This document shows positions 25,325-34,774 of a stretch of DNA of 64,000 nt, piece after piece. A program made the translations under genes and the position numbers. This stretch comes from Nocardiopsis sp. N85 (GTDB lineage: Bacteria > Actinomycetota > Actinomycetes > Streptosporangiales > Streptosporangiaceae), in NCBI RefSeq assembly GCF_028882275.1, contig NZ_JARBUT010000024.1, forward strand, positions 1 through 64,000, written 5' to 3'. Under the pieces are notes generated by a model. That model did no database searches and was not told the DNA's origin. It worked only from the letters and a program-made list of their open reading frames with translations. Positions within the stretch are counted from its first letter, which is position 1. Every line of letters starts with the position of its first letter.

Positions 25325-25762
25325 TCAGGCGACGGGGCCCGGGGCCACGGAGGTTTCGCCGAAGTGGGCCTTGGCGCTCGTGGAGTAGAGCAGCGCGACC
25401 ACGGTGAACGCGAACGCGGCGGTGACGAGTTCGGGGACGCCCGCGACGGGCGTGAACACCAGGGCCAGGATGACCACGCCGTAGACGGCGTTGACACCCA
25501 GGGCCGCCGGTCGCGCGGCGGGCCGGCCCCTGCCGACCAGCACCGCCAGGACCAGGGACGCGATGCCGTACACCAGGGCGATCGTGGCGGCCGTGAACAC
25601 GGCCCAGGTGGGGATCCCCGGCGTGGGCGGGACGGCGTCCACGGTCTCGGTGGCGACTCCGCCGGCGAAGGCGAGGCCGCCGGCGATGAGCTGGTAGGCG
25701 GTGATCAGGATGAGCAGGACGAAGACGGCGGTAACGCTGCCGGGCCTGGTGCGTGCGTTCAC
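25325..25762 (-). CDS. Small membrane protein
   Basis: A 145-residue protein with four hydrophobic segments: VTAVFVLLILITAYQLIAGGLAFA, VFTAATIALVYGIASLVLAVL, ALGVNAVYGVVILALVFTPV and LVTAAFAFTVVALLYS. It starts at GTG 25762. It looks like a DUF4064/DoxX-sized integral membrane protein without recognisable motif. It lies between the GH31 gene and xylA but on the minus strand, and its relation to xyloglucan metabolism is uncertain. Sequence around it includes a duplicated piece of the xylA 3' end. Confidence 0.75.
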   Translation of the reverse strand: MNARTRPGSVTAVFVLLILITAYQLIAGGLAFAGGVATETVDAVPPTPGIPTWAVFTAATIALVYGIASLVLAVLVGRGRPAARPAALGVNAVYGVVILALVFTPVAGVPELVTAAFAFTVVALLYSTSAKAHFGETSVAPGPVA

Positions 25763-25944
25763 GTCATGTTCCTCTGCGCTGGGGAGGTGTCTTCCTTACG
25801 ACATAGCCGCACGGAGGGGTGTTACACGTGTTCGGCGCACCGGAGGGCGGTTCGCGCAGGTCGGCGCCGAAGAATCGGGTCCGCCCCCCGCCGGGCCGGT
25901 GCCGGGTACGGGCGCCCCGGCGGGCACGCGGCGGCACGCGCCGC

Positions 25945-25977
25945 GGGTGAGGGGCTCCTCGGAGGAGCCCCTCACCC
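25945..25977. terminator. Hairpin in the xylA/membrane-gene gap
   Basis: GGGTGAGGGGCTCCTC and GAGGAGCCCCTCACCC pair perfectly over 16 bases with a one-base spacer. Together with the hairpin at 26131 it occupies the 496-base gap 25763-26258, in which I see no supported gene. Confidence 0.7.
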
Positions 25978-26130
25978 GTTTCCCGCCGGAACCGGACGGC
26001 CGGATCACGATCGCGGGCGCGCTTCCCGGTCCGCAAGGGGCGGGTGGGCCCCGAGGGCACCGCCTCGTCCGCTCGGGGGCCGTCCGATCCGGGACACGGC
26101 GCGCACGGGCCCGACGGACGGACACGCGAA

Positions 26131-26160
26131 ACGCCCGACCGGGGAACCCCGGCCGGGCGT
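26131..26160. terminator. Terminator downstream of xylA
   Basis: ACGCCCG-A-CCGGGG and CCCCGG-C-CGGGCGT form a stem with an AA tip, about 100 bases after the xylA stop on the minus strand. Confidence 0.65.
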
Positions 26161-26258
26161 CCGCTCGGACCCGTCCGGTCGACCGGGTACCGCGAGGACC
26201 CGTCGGATCCGCTCCGCGCTCGGCGGGGCCGTCGCCGCTCCCGGGGTCCGCGCCCCGA

Positions 26259-27416
26259 TCAGCGCACGCCCAGCAGGTGCTCCAGGGCCAGCTGGTCCAG
26301 CCGCTCGAAGTGGTAGCCGCGCTCGCCGACCGCCGCCTCGTCGAAGTCCTCCGCCAGCAGCTCGGCCAGGCCCTCGCCGGTGCCCAGCGTGGGCACCGAC
26401 AGCTCCGGCACCCGCGACGCCCGCAGCGCCTCCTGGACCTCGGGGTCGGCGCGGAACGCCGCGGCCTTCCCCTTGAGGATGAGGTAGTTGCGCATGCAGG
26501 CGGACGCCGACTCCCACACCCCGCTCATGTCCTCGGTGCGCGGCGGCTTGAAGTCGAAGTGGAGCGGTCCGGCGTACCCCGCGCTCTCCAACAGGTCGAC
26601 CAGGAAGAACGCCTCCTTGACGTCGCCCGCGCCGAACCGCAGGTCCTGGTCGTACTTCACCCCGCGCTGACCGTTGAGGTCGATGTGGAACAGCTTGCCC
26701 GCCCACAGGGCCTGGGCGACCCCGTGCGCGAAGTTGAGCCCGGCCATCTGCTCGTGGCCGACCTCCGGGTTGACCCCCACCATCTCGGGGTGCTCCAACG
26801 AGTGGATGAACGCCAGCGCGTGCCCCACGGTCGGCAACAGCACGTCGCCGCGCGGCTCGTTGGGCTTGGGCTCGATGGCGAACCGCAGGTCGTAGCCCTG
26901 GTCGCGGACGTACCCGCAGAGGATGTCGAACGCCTCGCGCAGCCGGTCCAGCGCGGCGGCGTCGTCCTTGCCCGCCTCGGTCTCGGCACCGTCCTGTCCG
27001 CCCCAGCACACGTAGGTGGTGGCGCCGAAGGACGCCGCCAGGTCGATGTTGCGGACGACCTTGCGGAGGGCGTGCCGGCGCACGTCGCGGCTGTTGGAGG
27101 TGAACCCGCCGTCGCGGAACACCGGGTGGGTGAACAGGTTGGTGGTGACCATGGGCACGGCCAGCCCGGTCTCGTCCAGGGCGCCCCGGAACCGCTTGAG
27201 GATCTCCTCGCGCTGGGAGGTCGTGCTGCCGTGGGGTACCAGGTCGTCGTCGTGGAACGTGATGCCGTGCGCGCCGAGTTCGGAGAGCCGGTGGACGGCC
27301 TCGACGGGGTCGAGCGGGGGCCGCACGGCGTCACCGAAGGTGTTGACGCCGCGCCAGCCCACGGTCCACAGCCCGAACGTGAACCTGTCGTCCGGTGTCG
27401 GTCGGTACGCGGTCAT
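26259..27416 (-). CDS. xylA: Xylose isomerase
   Basis: A 385-residue cytoplasmic enzyme converting D-xylose to D-xylulose. Family residues include the catalytic-base region ELGAHGITFHDDDL, metal ligands in FAIEPKPNEPRGD and NPEVGHEQMAGLNF, and HIDLNGQRGVKYDQDLRFG. ATG 27416 has AGGAGG seven bases upstream; the longer open frame begins in the gene before it. It follows the GH42 gene on the same strand, with 46 bases between them holding a XylR-like half-site pair. Xylulokinase is not in the window. Its position inside the xyloglucan locus fits use of xylose released by GH31. Confidence 0.96.
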   Translation of the reverse strand: MTAYRPTPDDRFTFGLWTVGWRGVNTFGDAVRPPLDPVEAVHRLSELGAHGITFHDDDLVPHGSTTSQREEILKRFRGALDETGLAVPMVTTNLFTHPVFRDGGFTSNSRDVRRHALRKVVRNIDLAASFGATTYVCWGGQDGAETEAGKDDAAALDRLREAFDILCGYVRDQGYDLRFAIEPKPNEPRGDVLLPTVGHALAFIHSLEHPEMVGVNPEVGHEQMAGLNFAHGVAQALWAGKLFHIDLNGQRGVKYDQDLRFGAGDVKEAFFLVDLLESAGYAGPLHFDFKPPRTEDMSGVWESASACMRNYLILKGKAAAFRADPEVQEALRASRVPELSVPTLGTGEGLAELLAEDFDEAAVGERGYHFERLDQLALEHLLGVR

Positions 27417-27441
27417 GGAGAGCCTCCTGGGATAGGGACCC

Positions 27442-27466
27442 TCAGTTTGTCTAGACTCACAACTAA
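27442..27466. promoter_or_regulatory. XylR/ROK-like operator upstream of xylA
   Basis: TCAGTTTGT, a short CTAGACTC spacer, then ACAACTAA resemble the XylR operator halves TTAGTTTGT and ACAAACTAA with small changes. It overlaps the GH42 stop and lies upstream of xylA. A ROK regulator lies elsewhere in the window (49084-50310). Confidence 0.55.
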
Positions 27467-29496
27467 TTGTCAACGGGGTGTCCGCGCAGCACCGCCACGC
27501 CCCCTCCGGGCAGGAGCAGGCCGTCGGCGGGCGTCTTCGACACCAGGTCCACGGCGTCCGGACCGAGGCCCAGCCGCGCCGGGTCGATCCGCAGCGACCG
27601 GTGCCCGTGGTTGGTGAGGAACACCCAGGCCCCCTGCGGCCCCACCCGGCGCACCACGTCCAGTCCCTCCTCGGGGAACGGGCCCTCTCCGGCGGCCTCG
27701 GTGAACACCCGGCCCAGCCCCCGGTCGTTCAGGTGCGCGGACACGTACCAGGCCTCACCGGCCCCGTACCGCCGCCGGGTCACGGCGGGCGACCCGTCCA
27801 GGGGGCCGCCGGCGTAGGCCGCCACCGTCTCGGCGCCCGCCAGGTGCACGTGTTCGCTCCACACGGTCACCTCCTCGCGCACCATCCCCACGTCCACCCC
27901 GGCCTTCTCGCCCTCCGCCATCGGGTGGTGCTCCTCCACCCGCACACCGAGCAGGTCGCGCAGCATCCCGGGATACCCGCCGGTGCTCACCGTGCCCGTG
28001 GGGTCGGCGATCCCGCTCAGGTACGTGACCACCAGCGTGCCGCCGTTCTCGGTGTAGCGCGCCAGCCGTTCGGCGTCGCGCTCCGACACCAGGTACAGCG
28101 ACGGCACCACCAGCAGCGGGACCCGGGGCAGCTCCCGGTCGGGGCGCACGAAGTCCACCGTGCGCCCCGACCGCCACAACACCCGGTGCGTCTGGCGCAC
28201 CGCCTCCAGGTAGTCCACCCGCTTCGACGGCAGCGTGGTGGCGTCCATCGCCCACCAGCTCTCCGGGTCCCAGGTGACGGCGGCGTCGGCGACCACGTCC
28301 GAGCCCACCGTCTCGGAGATGCGTCCCAGCACGTCGCCGAGCTCGCACACCTCCCGGAAGATCCGCGAGTCCGGGCCGGCGTGCGGCACCATCCCCGAGT
28401 GCCACTGCTCCGCGCCGCCCCGGGAGGCCCGCCACTGGAAGAACATCGCCCCCCGCGACCCCCGGGCGATGTGCGCCAGACTGTGCCGGGCGATCTCGCC
28501 CGGCGCCTTGGGCCGGATGATCCCGCCCGAGTAGACCACCCCGGCCGCCTGCTCCATCAACAGCCACGGGCGGCCGTCACCGCGCACCCGGTCCGCCCAC
28601 GACCGGGCCAGGTCGCCGGCGAACGCCGTCTGCTCGTCCCCGGCCTCCCCGGACCGATCGGGGTAGTCGTCCACCGACACCAGGTCCACGTGCTCGGCCC
28701 ACCGCCACGGGTCCACCGGCACCCAGTCGCCGAACGCCAGGTTGGTGGTCACGGGGACGTCCGGTGAGGCGGCCCGCAGCACGTCGCGCTGGTCCAGGAA
28801 GTGATCGAGCATCTCGTCCGACAGGAACCGCCGGAAGTCCAGCACGTGCGCCGGGTTGGCCAGGTACTGCGTGGCCCGAGGCGGCAGCACCTGCTCCCAC
28901 TCGGTGTACCGCTGCCCCCAGAACTCGGTGGTCCACGCCCGGTTGAGCGCGTCCAGGGTGTCGTGACGGCGGCGCAGCCAGTCGCGGAAGGCGCGCGCTC
29001 CGTGCTCGGAGTAGGTCCACGTCCCGTACTCGTTGTGCACGTGCCACATCGCCAGCGCCGGATGGTGGGCGTAGCGTTCGGCGAGCGCGCTCACGATCCG
29101 CACCGAGGCCCGCCGGTAGGCGGGGGCGCACACGTCGTAGGTGTCGCGGCTGCCGTGGGTGAGCCGGGTCCCGTCGGCGTTCACGGGCAGGGCGTCGGGG
29201 TGGGCCAGCGAGAACCACGGGGGCGGCGAGGCGGTGGGGGTGGCCAGCGCCACCCGGATGCCCGCGCCGTGCAACCGGTCCAGGACCCGGTCCAGCCACA
29301 CGAAGTCGTACTCGCCCTCGCGGGGCTCCAGACGCGACCAGGCGAACACCCCGACGGTGACCAGGGTGACTCCCGCCCGGCGCATGAGGTCGACGTCCTC
29401 GACGGCCGTCTCCTCGGGCCACTGCTCGGGGTTGTGATCCCCGCCGAACCACAGCGGCCGAAGGATCGGGACGGACGGCGGGGTCTGGGCGGCCAT
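27463..29496 (-). CDS. GH42 beta-galactosidase
   Basis: A 677-residue cytoplasmic GH42 enzyme. N-terminal barrel residues FGGDHNPEQWP and EDVDLMRRAGVTLVTVGVFAWSRLEPREGEYDF are typical. The acid/base is E156 in MWHVHNEYG; the nucleophile is E315 in PWLLMEQAAG. The domain after the barrel carries the LLVVPSLYLVSERDAERLARYTENGG trimer-type region. It would remove galactose from galactosylated xyloglucan oligosaccharides. It precedes xylA and faces the GH95 gene across a divergent region. No signal peptide. Confidence 0.94.
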   Translation of the reverse strand: MAAQTPPSVPILRPLWFGGDHNPEQWPEETAVEDVDLMRRAGVTLVTVGVFAWSRLEPREGEYDFVWLDRVLDRLHGAGIRVALATPTASPPPWFSLAHPDALPVNADGTRLTHGSRDTYDVCAPAYRRASVRIVSALAERYAHHPALAMWHVHNEYGTWTYSEHGARAFRDWLRRRHDTLDALNRAWTTEFWGQRYTEWEQVLPPRATQYLANPAHVLDFRRFLSDEMLDHFLDQRDVLRAASPDVPVTTNLAFGDWVPVDPWRWAEHVDLVSVDDYPDRSGEAGDEQTAFAGDLARSWADRVRGDGRPWLLMEQAAGVVYSGGIIRPKAPGEIARHSLAHIARGSRGAMFFQWRASRGGAEQWHSGMVPHAGPDSRIFREVCELGDVLGRISETVGSDVVADAAVTWDPESWWAMDATTLPSKRVDYLEAVRQTHRVLWRSGRTVDFVRPDRELPRVPLLVVPSLYLVSERDAERLARYTENGGTLVVTYLSGIADPTGTVSTGGYPGMLRDLLGVRVEEHHPMAEGEKAGVDVGMVREEVTVWSEHVHLAGAETVAAYAGGPLDGSPAVTRRRYGAGEAWYVSAHLNDRGLGRVFTEAAGEGPFPEEGLDVVRRVGPQGAWVFLTNHGHRSLRIDPARLGLGPDAVDLVSKTPADGLLLPGGGVAVLRGHPVDN

Positions 29497-29580
29497 GGGG
29501 GGGACTCCTTATGTTGGTCGGACGAACGAAGTATGGCGAGGAACCCCTCCCGCACGACACCCCCCACCCCCGGGAACGAC

Positions 29581-31824
29581 ATGCCCCACGCTCACCGCGT
29601 CCGCACCCGCCACCCCGTCACCTCCTGGGAGGACGCCCTGGTCACCGGGGGCGGCCGGGTGGGGGCGCTGGTCCACTCCACCGCCGCCCGGGTCGCCCTC
29701 ACCCTGTGCCACGAACGCCTCTTCCTGCCGGTCTCCGAGGCCCTGCCCGCCCCGGAGACCGCGCGGATCCTCCCCGAACTCCGGGACCTGCTGCGACGGG
29801 GGCGCTCCCGGGACGCCGCCGAGCGCATCGCGCGGTTCGCGGCGGACGAGCACCCCGGCTACGCCCGGACCCGGTGGATCGATCCGCTGGTGGGCGCCGC
29901 CGTGCTGACGTTCGCGCCCCTGCGGCCCGGCGCGGGTCCCCCGCTGCGCGCGTGCGACCCGGGGACCGGCCTGGTCTCGGAGACCCTCCCCGACGGGACC
30001 GCGCACCGCGCGGTGGCCTCCCGGCCCGACGACGTGGTGGCGGTGGAGCTGGCCTCGCCCTCGGGCCTGGACGGAACGCTGCGCCTCACCCCGCTGGAGG
30101 AGACCCCCCCGATCCCCGTCGCGGTCGACACCGACATCGCCCCCGGCCGGCTGCGGATGCGCGTCACCTTCCCCGGGAGACCGCCCGGCGCCCTGAGGGG
30201 GTACACGGTGGAGTGCGCCCTGACCGCGTCGGGCGGCGCCGTCCGACCGATGGCCGACGGTCTGGCGCTGCGCGGTGTGGAACGGCTGGAGATCGTCGCC
30301 CGGATCACCGTGGACGGCCCCGGGGGCGCGGGGACCCCTGGGCCGCCCGCCGGGACCGCGCCCCGGGGGTTCGCGGAGATCCTGGAGCGGCATCGGCCCG
30401 TGCACGGCGATCTCATGGACCGGTTCCGGATCGATCTGGCCGGGCCGCCCGCCCAGGGGACGACGCCCGCGCACCTGGCCCGCCTGGTGGACGCCGGCCG
30501 GTACGTCATCGTGTCGAGCTGCGGGGACCTGCCGCCCACCCTCCAAGGGGTGTGGAGCGGTACCTACGACCCGCCCTGGCGGTCCGGGTACACGTTCGAC
30601 GGCAACCTCTTCTCGGCGGTGGCGGCCCTGCACACCACCGGCACCCCCGAGCTCATGACCCCGGTGTTCGACCTCCTGGAGGGCATGCGCGACGACCTGC
30701 GCGAGAACGCCCGCCGCCTGTACGGCTGCCGGGGGACACTGGTGCCCGCGCACGCCTCCACCTCGGGACGCCAGCAGCACTTCGGCCCGGAGTGGTGCCT
30801 GACCTGCTGGACGGCCGGGGCCGCCTGGGCGGGGCGGCTGTACTGGGACCACTACGCCCACACCCGCGATCGGGACTTCCTGCGCCGTCGGGCGCTGCCG
30901 TTCCTCACCGAGGCCGCCGAGTTCCACGAGGACTTCCTCACCGAGGAGGGGTTCCTCCCGTCGTACTCGCCGGAGAACACCCCCGCAGACGGGGACGGCC
31001 AGGCCGCCGTCAACGCCACGATGGACATCGCCGTCGTCCGCGACCTGTGCCGGAACCTGATGCGGACGCACCGCCTCCTGGGCCTGTCGGGCGGTCGCCG
31101 GTGGGCGGCCCTGGCCGCCCGCGTGCCCGGCTACCGGATCACGCCGCAGGGCGTGCTCGCCGAATGGGCGGGCCCGGCCGGACCGCTCGCCCAGACCGAA
31201 CGGCACGGCCACCGGCACGCCTCCCACCTGTACCCGTTCTGGTACGAGCCCGATCCGGCGCTGGCCCCGCTCCGCGCCCGGGAGGCCGCTCGGCGCGCGG
31301 TACGGGCCCGCCTGGACTGGTGGCGGGGCGAGGACTCCGACGAGATGGCGTTCGGTCTGGTCCAGCTCGGACTGGCGGCGGCCCGGCTGGGGATGGCGTC
31401 GGAGGCGCACACCGCGCTGGGGATGCTGGCCACCCGCTACTGGCGGCCCACCCTGACCCCCACCCACAACCGGGGGGAGCTGTTCAACGTCGACATCGGC
31501 GGCGGGCTGCCCGCCGTCGTCGCGGCCATGCTGCTCGGTTCGACCGAGGGACGGATCGACCTGCTGCCCGCGCTGCCGGACACCTGGACCGAGGGGCGGG
31601 TGGAGGGGCTGCGCGGCCGGGGCGGCGTCATCGTCGACTCCCTGGAGTGGGAACGGGGGCGGGCGCACGTCCGACTGCGGTCGGTGGAACCCCGGACCGT
31701 TCTCGTCGCGCTCCCGGACGGGACCCGGAGCCGGGTGGAGTGCGATCCCCGGCAGGCCATTTCGCTGCGATTTCATAGTTTTCTCCATGCCCGGAGTCGA
31801 AGCGCTTCGAAAAAGTTCCCGTGA
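29581..31824 (+). CDS. GH95 alpha-L-fucosidase/galactosidase-type enzyme
   Basis: A 747-residue GH95-family protein. N-terminal HPVTSWEDALVTGGGRVGALVHS, the (alpha/alpha)6-barrel region LQGVWSGTYDPPW, HRHASHLYPFW, and LLPALPDTWTEGRVEGLRGRGG are family landmarks. In the usual Y-T-L-N-I-N pattern this protein reads Y-T-F-D-G-N, so one active-site Asn is replaced by Asp. I use ATG 29581 because an upstream ATG at 29533 lies in a promoter-like AT patch. No signal peptide. Likely releases L-fucose or L-galactose from xyloglucan side chains. The C-terminal last 35 codons contain the GH74 operator. Confidence 0.82.
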   Translation: MPHAHRVRTRHPVTSWEDALVTGGGRVGALVHSTAARVALTLCHERLFLPVSEALPAPETARILPELRDLLRRGRSRDAAERIARFAADEHPGYARTRWIDPLVGAAVLTFAPLRPGAGPPLRACDPGTGLVSETLPDGTAHRAVASRPDDVVAVELASPSGLDGTLRLTPLEETPPIPVAVDTDIAPGRLRMRVTFPGRPPGALRGYTVECALTASGGAVRPMADGLALRGVERLEIVARITVDGPGGAGTPGPPAGTAPRGFAEILERHRPVHGDLMDRFRIDLAGPPAQGTTPAHLARLVDAGRYVIVSSCGDLPPTLQGVWSGTYDPPWRSGYTFDGNLFSAVAALHTTGTPELMTPVFDLLEGMRDDLRENARRLYGCRGTLVPAHASTSGRQQHFGPEWCLTCWTAGAAWAGRLYWDHYAHTRDRDFLRRRALPFLTEAAEFHEDFLTEEGFLPSYSPENTPADGDGQAAVNATMDIAVVRDLCRNLMRTHRLLGLSGGRRWAALAARVPGYRITPQGVLAEWAGPAGPLAQTERHGHRHASHLYPFWYEPDPALAPLRAREAARRAVRARLDWWRGEDSDEMAFGLVQLGLAAARLGMASEAHTALGMLATRYWRPTLTPTHNRGELFNVDIGGGLPAVVAAMLLGSTEGRIDLLPALPDTWTEGRVEGLRGRGGVIVDSLEWERGRAHVRLRSVEPRTVLVALPDGTRSRVECDPRQAISLRFHSFLHARSRSASKKFP
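31797..31810. promoter_or_regulatory. LacI operator upstream of GH74
   Basis: Perfect 14-base palindrome TCGAAGCGCTTCGA, located in the last codons of the GH95 gene and 129 bases upstream of the GH74 start. Confidence 0.75.
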
Positions 31825-31939
31825 CCCCCCTTGCCGGGCCCCCGGACGGTATCCACACTGATCGGGAATTGACACTCCGCGCCGGACCCCGGATTCCCCG
31901 GCGCGGAGTGTGACCCCCCGATTTCCGAGGAGCACCCAC

Positions 31940-34672
31940 ATGCCCTCCGTCCACCGACCCCGTGCCGGGCGATCGAGAACGCCGCTGGCGATGATCGCCG
32001 CCCTGGCCACCACCGCCTCCCTCACCGCCGTCGGCGCGGTGGCCCTCGCCACCGCCCCGGCCGCCGCCCAGGACACCTACACCTGGGACAACGTCCGCAT
32101 CGCCGGTGGCGGCTTCGTCCCCGGCATCGTCTTCAACCAGACCGAACCCGACCTGGTCTACGCCCGCACCGACATCGGCGGCGCCTACCGGCTGGACCCC
32201 GCCACCGAACGCTGGACCCCCCTGCTCGACTGGGTCGACTGGGACCGGTGGGGGTGGACCGGCGTGGTCTCCCTCGCCACCGACCCCGTCGACCCCGACC
32301 GCGTCTACGCGGCCGTCGGCACCTACACCAACGACTGGGACCCGAACAACGGGGCGATCCTGCGCTCCGACGATCGGGGGGAGACCTGGGACGTCGCCGA
32401 GCTGCCGTTCAAGCTCGGCGGCAACATGCCCGGCCGCGGCCTGGGCGAACGCATGGCCGTGGACCCCAACGACAACTCGATCGTGTACTTCGGGGCCCGG
32501 GGCGGCCACGGCCTGTGGCGCAGCACCGACTTCGGGGCCACCTGGGCCGAGGTCACCGCGTTCCCCAACCCCGGCGACTACGTGGAGGACCCCGACGACG
32601 AGTGGGGGCTGCTCGACGACGTCATCGGCGTCACCTGGGTGACCTTCGACCCCGACACCGGGACCCCCGGCTCGCCCACCCAGGAGATCTACGCGGGCGT
32701 CGCCGACCTCGACGACCCCCTCTATCGCAGCACCGATGGCGGGGCCACCTGGGAGCCCGTCCCCGACGCGCCCACCGGGTACCTGCCCGCCCACGGCGTC
32801 CTGGACCATGAGGGGGACCGGCTCTACCTGGCCACCACCGACTCCCCCGGGCCCTACGACGGCGGCGCCGGCGAGGTCTGGCGGCTGGACACGGCCACCG
32901 GTGAGTGGACCGACGTCAGCCCGGCCACGGGCGAGGACGCCTACTTCGGCTATGGCGGGTTGACGATCGACCGGCAGGACCCGGACACCCTCATGGTCGC
33001 CACCCAGATCTCCTGGTGGCCCGACATCCAGATCTTCCGCAGCACCGACCGGGGGGAGACCTGGACGAAGGCGTGGGACTGGGGTTCCTACCCGGAGCGG
33101 GTCACCCGCTACGAGATGGACATCTCCACCGCCCCCTGGCTGGACTGGGGGAGTCCGGGCACCGCGCCCGAGACGCAGCCCAAGCTCGGCTGGATGACCC
33201 AGGCGATGGCCATCGACCCGTTCGACTCCGACCGGTTCCTCTACGGCACCGGCGCCACGGTGTACGGCAGCGACGAGCTGACGAACTGGGACTCCGACAC
33301 GACCTTCGACATCGAGGTGAAGGCGCACGGCATCGAGGAGACCGCCGTCAACGACCTCATCAGCCCGCCCGAGGGCGCGCCCCTGCACTCGGCCCTCCTC
33401 GACCTGGGCGGGTTCACCCACGAGGACCTGGGCACGGTCCCGGACCGGGTGTTCCAGCAGCCCTCGTGGGGACACGGCACCTCGATCGACTTCGCCGAGC
33501 TGGCGCCCGCGACGATCGTCCGGACCGGCGGCGACGGCGAGGAGGCCGCCATCGGGATCTCCACGAGCGGCGGCGACTCCTGGTGGGCCGGGCAGGAGCC
33601 CGGCGGGGTGACCGGCGGCGGCACCGTCGCGGTCAACGCCGACGGCTCCCGGATCGTCTGGAGCCCCGACGGCACCGGTGTGCACGTCTCCACCACCCTG
33701 GGGTCGTCGTGGAGCGCGGCCACGGGCGTCCCGGCGGGGGCGCGGGTGGAGGCCGACCGGGTCGACCCGGACGTGTTCTACGCGGTCGCCGACGGCACGT
33801 TCCACACCAGCACGGACGGCGGGGCCACGTTCCAGGCCCGGTTCGACGGCCTGCCCGCCGAGGGCGACATCCGGTTCGGCGCGGTGCCGGGGCACGCCGG
33901 CGACGTGTGGGTGGCCGGCGGTACCGGCGACCACTACGGGATGTGGCGCACGACCGACGCCGGGGAGACCTTCGAGGCCCTCGCGGCCGTCGACGAGGGC
34001 GACGCGGTGGGCTTCGGCGCTCCCGCGCCGGGCGCGGACTACCCGGCGGTGTACACCAGCTCCAGGATCGACGGCGTGCGCGGGATCTTCCGCTCCGACG
34101 ACGCCGGTGGGACCTGGGTGCGGATCAACGACGACCGTCACCAGTGGGCCTGGACCGGCGCCGTGATCACGGGCGACCCCAACGTGTACGGCCGGGTCTA
34201 CATCGGCACCAACGGGCGCGGGATCGTCTACGGCGACCTCACCGACGGCGGACCGGGCACCGGGCCCACCGAGGAACCGACCGAGGGCCCCACGGAGCAG
34301 CCCACCGAGGGCCCCACGGAGGGCCCGACCGAAGGCCCCACCGAGGGTCCCGGCACCGCCGACTGCACCTGGGACTACACGGTGACCAACACCTGGCCGA
34401 GCGGCTTCCAGGCCCGCGTCACCGTCACCAACACCGGGTCGGAGGAGGTGAACGGCTGGGACCTGGCCTGGGACTTCACCGCCGGTGAGGAGATCACCAG
34501 CCTGTGGAACGCCACCCACCGCCAGGACGGGGCGTCCGTGGTCGTCTCCGACTCCGGATGGAACGCCCGCGTCGCCCCAGGGTCGTCGGTCACGGTCGGC
34601 TTCAACGGGCTCGTGGACGGCGAGCCCGGGACGCCGGAGGCCCTGACCCTCAACGGGTCGGCCTGCGACTGA
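31940..34672 (+). CDS. Secreted GH74 xyloglucanase with CBM2
   Basis: A 910-residue exported enzyme. The signal peptide (about 44 residues, ending TAPAAAQ) has a double-arginine-like N-terminus RAGRSRT. The GH74 double seven-bladed propeller spans residues about 45-770 with repeated STDGGATW-type Asp-box motifs. One catalytic Asp is D78 in ARTDIGGAYR. The second is likely in IDPFDSDRFLYGTGATVYG. A Pro/Thr/Glu linker (PTEEPTEGPTEQPTEG repeats) leads to a C-terminal CBM2 from CTWDYTVTNTWPSGFQA to SACD. GAGGAG lies near the ATG at 31940. It is the endo-xyloglucanase that starts extracellular breakdown in this locus. Confidence 0.96.
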   Translation: MPSVHRPRAGRSRTPLAMIAALATTASLTAVGAVALATAPAAAQDTYTWDNVRIAGGGFVPGIVFNQTEPDLVYARTDIGGAYRLDPATERWTPLLDWVDWDRWGWTGVVSLATDPVDPDRVYAAVGTYTNDWDPNNGAILRSDDRGETWDVAELPFKLGGNMPGRGLGERMAVDPNDNSIVYFGARGGHGLWRSTDFGATWAEVTAFPNPGDYVEDPDDEWGLLDDVIGVTWVTFDPDTGTPGSPTQEIYAGVADLDDPLYRSTDGGATWEPVPDAPTGYLPAHGVLDHEGDRLYLATTDSPGPYDGGAGEVWRLDTATGEWTDVSPATGEDAYFGYGGLTIDRQDPDTLMVATQISWWPDIQIFRSTDRGETWTKAWDWGSYPERVTRYEMDISTAPWLDWGSPGTAPETQPKLGWMTQAMAIDPFDSDRFLYGTGATVYGSDELTNWDSDTTFDIEVKAHGIEETAVNDLISPPEGAPLHSALLDLGGFTHEDLGTVPDRVFQQPSWGHGTSIDFAELAPATIVRTGGDGEEAAIGISTSGGDSWWAGQEPGGVTGGGTVAVNADGSRIVWSPDGTGVHVSTTLGSSWSAATGVPAGARVEADRVDPDVFYAVADGTFHTSTDGGATFQARFDGLPAEGDIRFGAVPGHAGDVWVAGGTGDHYGMWRTTDAGETFEALAAVDEGDAVGFGAPAPGADYPAVYTSSRIDGVRGIFRSDDAGGTWVRINDDRHQWAWTGAVITGDPNVYGRVYIGTNGRGIVYGDLTDGGPGTGPTEEPTEGPTEQPTEGPTEGPTEGPTEGPGTADCTWDYTVTNTWPSGFQARVTVTNTGSEEVNGWDLAWDFTAGEEITSLWNATHRQDGASVVVSDSGWNARVAPGSSVTVGFNGLVDGEPGTPEALTLNGSACD

Positions 34673-34676
34673 TCGA

Positions 34677-34718
34677 CGGCGGTCCCGGTCGGCCGGTGGG
34701 GGCCGACCGGGACCGCCG
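34677..34718. terminator. Long hairpin terminator after GH74
   Basis: CGGCGGTCCCGGTCGGCC pairs with GGCCGACCGGGACCGCCG over 18 bases around a GGTGGG loop, immediately after the GH74 stop. Confidence 0.8.
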
Positions 34719-34774
34719 CGCGAGGGTGCCCTTCTCCCTCTCGCCACGGGCATGTCTCCGGTACAACGGGTGTC

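Noticed and set aside
28801..29580. Extension of the GH95 gene into the GH42 antisense region
   Set aside because: The open frame runs back to 28801 but homology starts at 29581; upstream part is antisense to GH42.
34260..34350. Repeats encoding PTEGP units as a functional DNA repeat
   Set aside because: They encode the linker between GH74 and CBM2; ordinary linker sequence.
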